Assembly (NCBI RefSeq): GCF_021650935.1
Contig: NZ_CP091244.1
Span: forward strand, 4,216,001 to 4,280,000
DNA: 64,000 nucleotides
From: Thiothrix winogradskyi
GTDB taxonomy: Bacteria > Pseudomonadota > Gammaproteobacteria > Thiotrichales > Thiotrichaceae
Direction: 5' to 3'
The notes under the pieces are model-generated. The model saw only the letters and a program-made list of their open reading frames with translations, had not been told where the DNA came from and did not search any database. Below are positions 60,439-64,000 of this stretch, piece after piece (positions within the stretch are counted from its first letter, which is position 1; each line of letters starts with the position of its first letter). The position numbers and the translations under genes were made by a program.

Positions 60439-61352
60439 CAGAAATTTTCCCGCAAATCCATGCTGCTATACAGGCTGGCGACCTGATCAGCGTAACCATT
60501 AAACATCAATGTATCGCGTTTACGGAATTCACCAATACGGCGTTCTTTACGCTGACTCCAACGCGGATGGCTAACTTCTGGGTTGACGTTGGCGTAGAAA
60601 CCGTACTCATCCGGCACGGTTGCCATCCACAACGAGGTTGGCATTTGCTCGACAAAACTAATACGCACAATGGATTTGGCACTTTTGAAACCGTATTTCC
60701 ACGGCACGACCAAACGCAACGGTGCACCGTTTTGCCCCGGCAGGTTTTTACCGTACAAACCGGTTGCCATCAGGGTCAACGGGTGCATGGCTTCGTCAAT
60801 ACGTAAACCTTCCACATACGGCCAATCGTAGCTGCGGTCTTTTTGCCCCGGCATTTGTTCAGGGTCATACAAGGTTTCAAAGCGTACAAATTTGGCTTTG
60901 GACGTCGGTTCAAACCGTTTCAGTAAATCCGCCAACGGAAAACCCAACCAAGGAATCACCATCGACCAGCCTTCCACACAACGCAGGCTGTAAATGCGCT
61001 CTTCGGTCGGATTCTGCTTGAGGATGTCTTCCAGCGACAGTTTGCCGGGTTTGGCGCATTCGCCATCCACCGCCACCGACCAAGGGCTGGTACGCAGCTT
61101 ATCGGCACGTTTTGCTGGAGCGGTCTTACCCTGAGCTAATTCAATAAAATTGTTGTACGAAATAATGTCTTCGTAAGGGGTTGGCTCATCAGTGATCGAA
61201 AACGGCGATTTCGCCTGTGCCAGTAAGGGCAAACCGCCTGCCCCCAGCAAAGCCATTCCCCCCAATGTTTTCAAAAAATCCCGCCGCCGCTGGTAAAGCG
61301 CGTAGTCGGTCACGTCGTTGTCTGTCAGATCGAATGGGCGTTTGATTAACAT
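60438..61352 (-). CDS. msrP: Periplasmic methionine sulfoxide reductase MsrP (YedY), molybdenum
   Basis: A 304-residue molybdopterin enzyme that repairs oxidised methionines in envelope proteins. The twin-arginine signal is RRRDFLKTLGG, followed by a hydrophobic stretch. The molybdenum ligand Cys is in SLRCVEGWSMVIPW. It is operonic with msrQ and divergent from ubiJ. Confidence 0.95.
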   Translation of the reverse strand: MLIKRPFDLTDNDVTDYALYQRRRDFLKTLGGMALLGAGGLPLLAQAKSPFSITDEPTPYEDIISYNNFIELAQGKTAPAKRADKLRTSPWSVAVDGECAKPGKLSLEDILKQNPTEERIYSLRCVEGWSMVIPWLGFPLADLLKRFEPTSKAKFVRFETLYDPEQMPGQKDRSYDWPYVEGLRIDEAMHPLTLMATGLYGKNLPGQNGAPLRLVVPWKYGFKSAKSIVRISFVEQMPTSLWMATVPDEYGFYANVNPEVSHPRWSQRKERRIGEFRKRDTLMFNGYADQVASLYSSMDLRENF

Positions 61353-61454
61353 GCTGATCCCTCCTTGTTTCTGCTATTACGCACCAAAGCGGAGTTTAGA
61401 TGCAAATAACCACGCGGATACGTTATGCTAACCGCTCACTGAGAGGAGTTTGCC

Positions 61455-62114
61455 ATGCTATTTGCCGCCCTGACTGCCACACTCGAAACCGCCTTCAATG
61501 CTTGGTTGAAACTGGATAAAGCCAGCCAGGGCAATGCGTTGGCACGGTTGCAAACCTTGCAAGGCAAGCTGATTTGCTTACACATCAGCAACCCTGACCT
61601 CCAACTGTATTTTCTGCCCACGGATGACACTGTACGTGTGACCACGGAGTATGCAGCCGAACCCGATGTCACCATTCACGGCTCGGCACTGGCATTGATG
61701 CGCTTATCCGCTGCGGAAGATACCGGCAAAGCCATGTTAGCCAACGGCATTAAAATCGACGGCGACATGGGCTTGGGCAACCGCTTCAGCCAAATCTTGC
61801 GCGAAATTGACGTGGATTGGGAAGAACTGCTGTCACGCGCAGTCGGCGATGTGATTGCACACCAAATGGGGCAATTGGCACGCGATACCAAAGGTTGGCT
61901 GGACGATTCCGCCCACGCGATGCGTTTGAATACCCAAGAATATTTGCAGGAAGAAGCGCGATTATTGCCCGCTGAAGCCGAAATCCGCAGGTATCTGGAT
62001 GAAGTCGATACGCTGCGGATGGATGCTGATCGCTTAGAAGCGCGGCTCAAACGGCTGGAAAGCCCCCCATCCCCAGCCCTTCCCCCGCAAGGGGTGAAGG
62101 GAGCAAGAATTTAA
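61455..62114 (+). CDS. ubiJ: Ubiquinone biosynthesis accessory factor UbiJ (SCP2 domain)
   Basis: A 219-residue protein with an N-terminal SCP2 lipid-binding domain (EPDVTIHGSALALMRL, AMLANGIKIDGDM) and a C-terminal helical part (RRYLDEVDTLRMDADRLEAR). UbiJ with UbiK helps the soluble ubiquinone synthesis complex. In E. coli it lies beside ubiE and ubiB; here it is 17 kb away from ubiE. The final about 17 residues (SPPSPALPPQGVKGARI) come from a palindromic repeat. It converges on the cytochrome gene with a 4-nt overlap. Confidence 0.87.
   Translation: MLFAALTATLETAFNAWLKLDKASQGNALARLQTLQGKLICLHISNPDLQLYFLPTDDTVRVTTEYAAEPDVTIHGSALALMRLSAAEDTGKAMLANGIKIDGDMGLGNRFSQILREIDVDWEELLSRAVGDVIAHQMGQLARDTKGWLDDSAHAMRLNTQEYLQEEARLLPAEAEIRRYLDEVDTLRMDADRLEARLKRLESPPSPALPPQGVKGARI
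62061..62108. repeat. Palindromic repeat (family A-like) at the ubiJ 3' end
   Basis: CCCCAGCCCTTCCCCCGCAA then GGGGTGAAGGGAGC, a GC-rich imperfect palindrome forming the last codons of ubiJ. It resembles the midA-like insertion. It may also serve as a bidirectional terminator between the two convergent genes. Confidence 0.7.
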
Positions 62115-62788
62115 GGTTTAGGCGGCTTCTGAATGCTCGCAATGGAAACATGCGTGATGGAAGCTTTGCCTGAAGGCGGCGGCTTCACAGCAGCGACGGG
62201 TGTTTCCACATGAAAATAACGGTAGCCATTGATAATTCCAGAGATACTCGCACCCTTACCTTTCAAGTCATGCAATACCACTGCCACCACATGCGCCAGG
62301 GTAAACCACAGAATCAGGCTCGCCAAACCGCCGTGCAGCCCAAACATCGACATTCCCAAGAATTGATACGGCGCGTTATAAAATAAGCCCGTCACCGCAC
62401 ACACCAGCAACACCAACCAAAACAGCGGGTAGATCACCCGCCAAAACGGGTTATGCCCATACCAATTGGGCAAGGGAAACCGCGCAAAGCTCAGATAAAA
62501 CAACGCCATTTGCCTCATGGCTGCCCATTGCGCCTTATCCGGCAGAAACGCACGCCAATTCGCAGTGCCGGGCAACAAAAACAGTAAAATAACCCGCCCC
62601 ACCACCGCAACCAGCACCAATTGCCCCACAATCATGTGCCAATCACGCCAGAATTCAGGATCCACCACGCCCTGTTGCAATGCACATGCACTTGCCAATA
62701 AAAACAGCACTCCAGCAGCAATCAGCGCGTGAGCTAGGCGCACCCACCCCGACCACACCAACACATAACGTATCGTTTCTTGTTGCAT
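62111..62788 (-). CDS. Cytochrome b561-domain membrane protein
   Basis: A 225-residue protein with four or five membrane segments and well-placed His residues (RLAHALIAAGVLF; WHMIVGQLVL; GLHGGLASLILWFTLAHVVAVV), typical of di-heme cytochrome b561/hydrogenase-type cytochrome b. The C-terminal 30 residues are Pro-rich and probably cytoplasmic. It transfers electrons between quinols and a partner, unknown here. Confidence 0.85.
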   Translation of the reverse strand: MQQETIRYVLVWSGWVRLAHALIAAGVLFLLASACALQQGVVDPEFWRDWHMIVGQLVLVAVVGRVILLFLLPGTANWRAFLPDKAQWAAMRQMALFYLSFARFPLPNWYGHNPFWRVIYPLFWLVLLVCAVTGLFYNAPYQFLGMSMFGLHGGLASLILWFTLAHVVAVVLHDLKGKGASISGIINGYRYFHVETPVAAVKPPPSGKASITHVSIASIQKPPKP

Positions 62789-63000
62789 TTCAGCCTCACT
62801 GGCAGCTTAAGCTTAAATGCCCAGTCTAACAGGAATCCAAAATAATAGTGGCATTCGGCGGGCGATTAGCCTACCCTCGCAACAGCTACAGCGATTACCC
62901 TGGCAGTTTCAACAGTTCCTCCCGGTTACTTCACGAATATCTCCCCTGTTACCTGTAAGCACAACACTCTCATACACCTGTTTTTTAAAGGAAATTCATC

Positions 63001-63204
63001 ATGGCTACAGGCAAAGTAAAATGGTTTAACGACACGAAAGGTTTCGGCTTTATTTCTCAAGACGACGGCGGCCCAGACGTATTTGTTCACGTCAGCGCGA
63101 TCCAAAGCTCAGGCTTCAAAACCTTGGCAGAAGGTCAACCCGTCAGCTTCAACGTAGAAAAAGGCAACAAAGGCCCGCAAGCGAGCAACGTCGTTCCCAA
63201 GTAA
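63001..63204 (+). CDS. Cold-shock protein, CspA family
   Basis: A 67-residue single CSD protein. RNA-binding motifs are intact: KWFNDTKGFGFI (RNP1) and VFVHVSAI (RNP2). It acts as an RNA chaperone. An AAAGGAAATTC ribosome site precedes the ATG, and a terminator follows. Its long untranslated leader (about 62850-63000) may hold cold-responsive structure, not demonstrable by eye. Confidence 0.95.
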   Translation: MATGKVKWFNDTKGFGFISQDDGGPDVFVHVSAIQSSGFKTLAEGQPVSFNVEKGNKGPQASNVVPK

Positions 63205-63233
63205 GCTTTCAAGCCTAGCGCTCATTCAGCAAC

Positions 63234-63283
63234 CGGGCTGATTTCCCTACCGCACGGCGGCATCTGGACATCAGCCCGTTTTT
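63234..63283 (+). terminator. Rho-independent terminator after the cold-shock gene
   Basis: CGGGCTGAT pairs with ATCAGCCCG around a 26-nt loop, followed by TTTTT. Stem 9 bp, GC-rich. Confidence 0.8.
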
Positions 63284-63342
63284 CCATTGAGTATTAGCCT
63301 TACTCAACCCGCCCATTCACCCCAGCATTCGGGAACATCACT

Positions 63343-63606
63343 ATGAAAACACTCTTCATTGGCAATATTGCGCCACAGGCGACAGAAAAAGAACTGCGCG
63401 AACTCCTCGCCGAATACGGCACGATCCGCAAACTGGAAATGCCCCGCGATATTTTCAGCGGCAAATGCAAAGGTTTCGCCCTGATCGACATGGAAGGTCA
63501 CGAAGCGCGTGCCGTCATGGCAGGCTTGAATGGCAAAACCTTCCTCGATAACCCGCTCAAAGTCACCGATGACAAGCCTAAAGCCAAAGGGCGCGGTCGC
63601 CGCTAA
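63343..63606 (+). CDS. RNA recognition motif (RRM) protein
   Basis: An 87-residue single-RRM protein like cyanobacterial and proteobacterial Rbp proteins. RNP2 is LFIGNI and RNP1 is KCKGFALIDM. A short basic Lys/Arg/Gly tail (KPKAKGRGRR) follows. It lies beside the cold-shock gene and may also answer to cold or RNA stress (inference). Confidence 0.9.
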   Translation: MKTLFIGNIAPQATEKELRELLAEYGTIRKLEMPRDIFSGKCKGFALIDMEGHEARAVMAGLNGKTFLDNPLKVTDDKPKAKGRGRR

Positions 63607-63622
63607 GCAAAGTTTCACCGAT

Positions 63623-63645
63623 TCGGGGGTCTCACCCCGATTTTT
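63623..63645 (+). terminator. Rho-independent terminator after the RRM gene
   Basis: TCGGGG, a 6-nt loop and CCCCGA followed by TTTTT. Confidence 0.85.
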
Positions 63646-63657
63646 AGAGCATTCTCT

Positions 63658-64000
63658 ATGGAACTAACACATCTAGCTGCCACCTTCCTGAAAGAGCTGG
63701 ATAGTTTCGCCCACACCCTTTCCAGCACCGATCGGGTATGGAATATCCTGTTTCCTGAGGGTCAGGAAACATGGCACCACCTACACATCAACCAATATCG
63801 GCAAACCTACTACATCACCCATATCAGCGGCGACAGTGGTGGACTGGAAATCGAACTGGGCAAGGATGTAAAACAGACAACGCGCCAGCCAGGAAAGACA
63901 ACATGGGAAACCCTGCTCACCGCAGCCCGTCAATGGTTACGAGTTGTCCGCAAAGACTGGATAAAAGCTAACAAAAGAATCCAGCTTGAATATCCATTGC
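63658..64000 (+). CDS. Unrecognised protein, N-terminal part (gene runs off the window)
   Basis: An open frame of 114 codons from ATG 63658 to the window edge. The translation begins MELTHLAATFLKELDSFAHT and includes WNILFPEGQETWH and WETLLTAARQWLRVVRKDW. No signal peptide or membrane segment. It starts just after the RRM terminator. No family is recognised from the fragment. Confidence 0.55.
   Translation, partial: MELTHLAATFLKELDSFAHTLSSTDRVWNILFPEGQETWHHLHINQYRQTYYITHISGDSGGLEIELGKDVKQTTRQPGKTTWETLLTAARQWLRVVRKDWIKANKRIQLEYPL

Noticed and set aside
62789..63000. Riboswitch in the leader of the cold-shock gene
   Set aside because: No recognised aptamer pattern can be seen by eye; a thermosensitive leader is possible but cannot be supported without folding.

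Overview
The window looks like a chromosomal segment of a gammaproteobacterium, most likely a filamentous sulfur oxidiser of the Thiothrix/Thiotrichales type. This is inferred from the mix of a cbbQ/cbbO Rubisco-activase pair, a Pseudomonas-like pilSR/pilABCD type IV pilus locus with a TfpX/TfpZ accessory protein, ubiE and ubiJ, opgGH glucan synthesis, msrPQ, and many Rpn, Uma2, DUF1703-type and VapBC accessory genes. No rRNA, tRNA or CRISPR array was seen.

Layout. 1-7.4 kb: glycosyltransferase fragment, peptide-type solute-binding protein, fabI, a lipoprotein hydrolase, a DEAD-box helicase and an ATP-grasp protein. 7.4-15.3 kb: a minus-strand, partly overlapping set (FecR protein, CHASE2-nucleotide cyclase, outer-membrane barrel, second FecR protein) that reads as one envelope signalling module. 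15.4-19.2 kb: a GldA/GldF/GldG-like ABC exporter operon with a DUF4340 protein. 19.4-27.4 kb: rfaH-like factor, pteridine reductase, MidA-like methyltransferase, uppP, acyltransferase, tmcA-like gene, PII protein, nadE. 27.5-43.8 kb: the type IV pilus region (PP0621-like, pilS, pilR, two pilins, tfpZ-like, pilB, pilC, pilD), broken up by accessory genes (VapBC, Uma2, BrnA with a BrnT scar, a TumA/TumE remnant pair, an Rpn nuclease, twin AAA-ATPase/PD-(D/E)XK genes) and by a 209-bp non-coding transposon-like element. 44.3-50.4 kb: ubiE, opgC, opgG, a small unknown, opgH. 50.5-53.0 kb: an AT-rich patch with an RHH/PIN pair, an orphan membrane protein and a transposase scar. 53.1-56.1 kb: cbbO and cbbQ. 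56.3-59.8 kb: an operon of a coiled-coil protein, a membrane OmpA-domain protein, a Rab-like small GTPase and an HD-GYP phosphodiesterase. 59.8-64.0 kb: msrQ, msrP, ubiJ, cytochrome b561, a cold-shock protein, an RRM protein and the start of an unknown gene.

How it fits together. The pilus genes form one functional unit: PilS/PilR would act on the sigma-54 promoter before the first pilin, PilD matures the pilins, and PilB/PilC drive assembly. Envelope biology dominates the rest (OpgCGH glucans, UppP, MsrPQ repair, FecR/CHASE2 signalling, OmpA-GTPase-HD-GYP). The most striking overall feature is that short palindromic repeats of several families lie in frame inside at least eight housekeeping or regulatory genes (a glycosyltransferase, gldG-like, midA-like, tmcA-like, nadE, pilR, cbbO, ubiJ) and form the end of opgC. 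They usually sit in linkers or at termini, so the proteins probably tolerate them.
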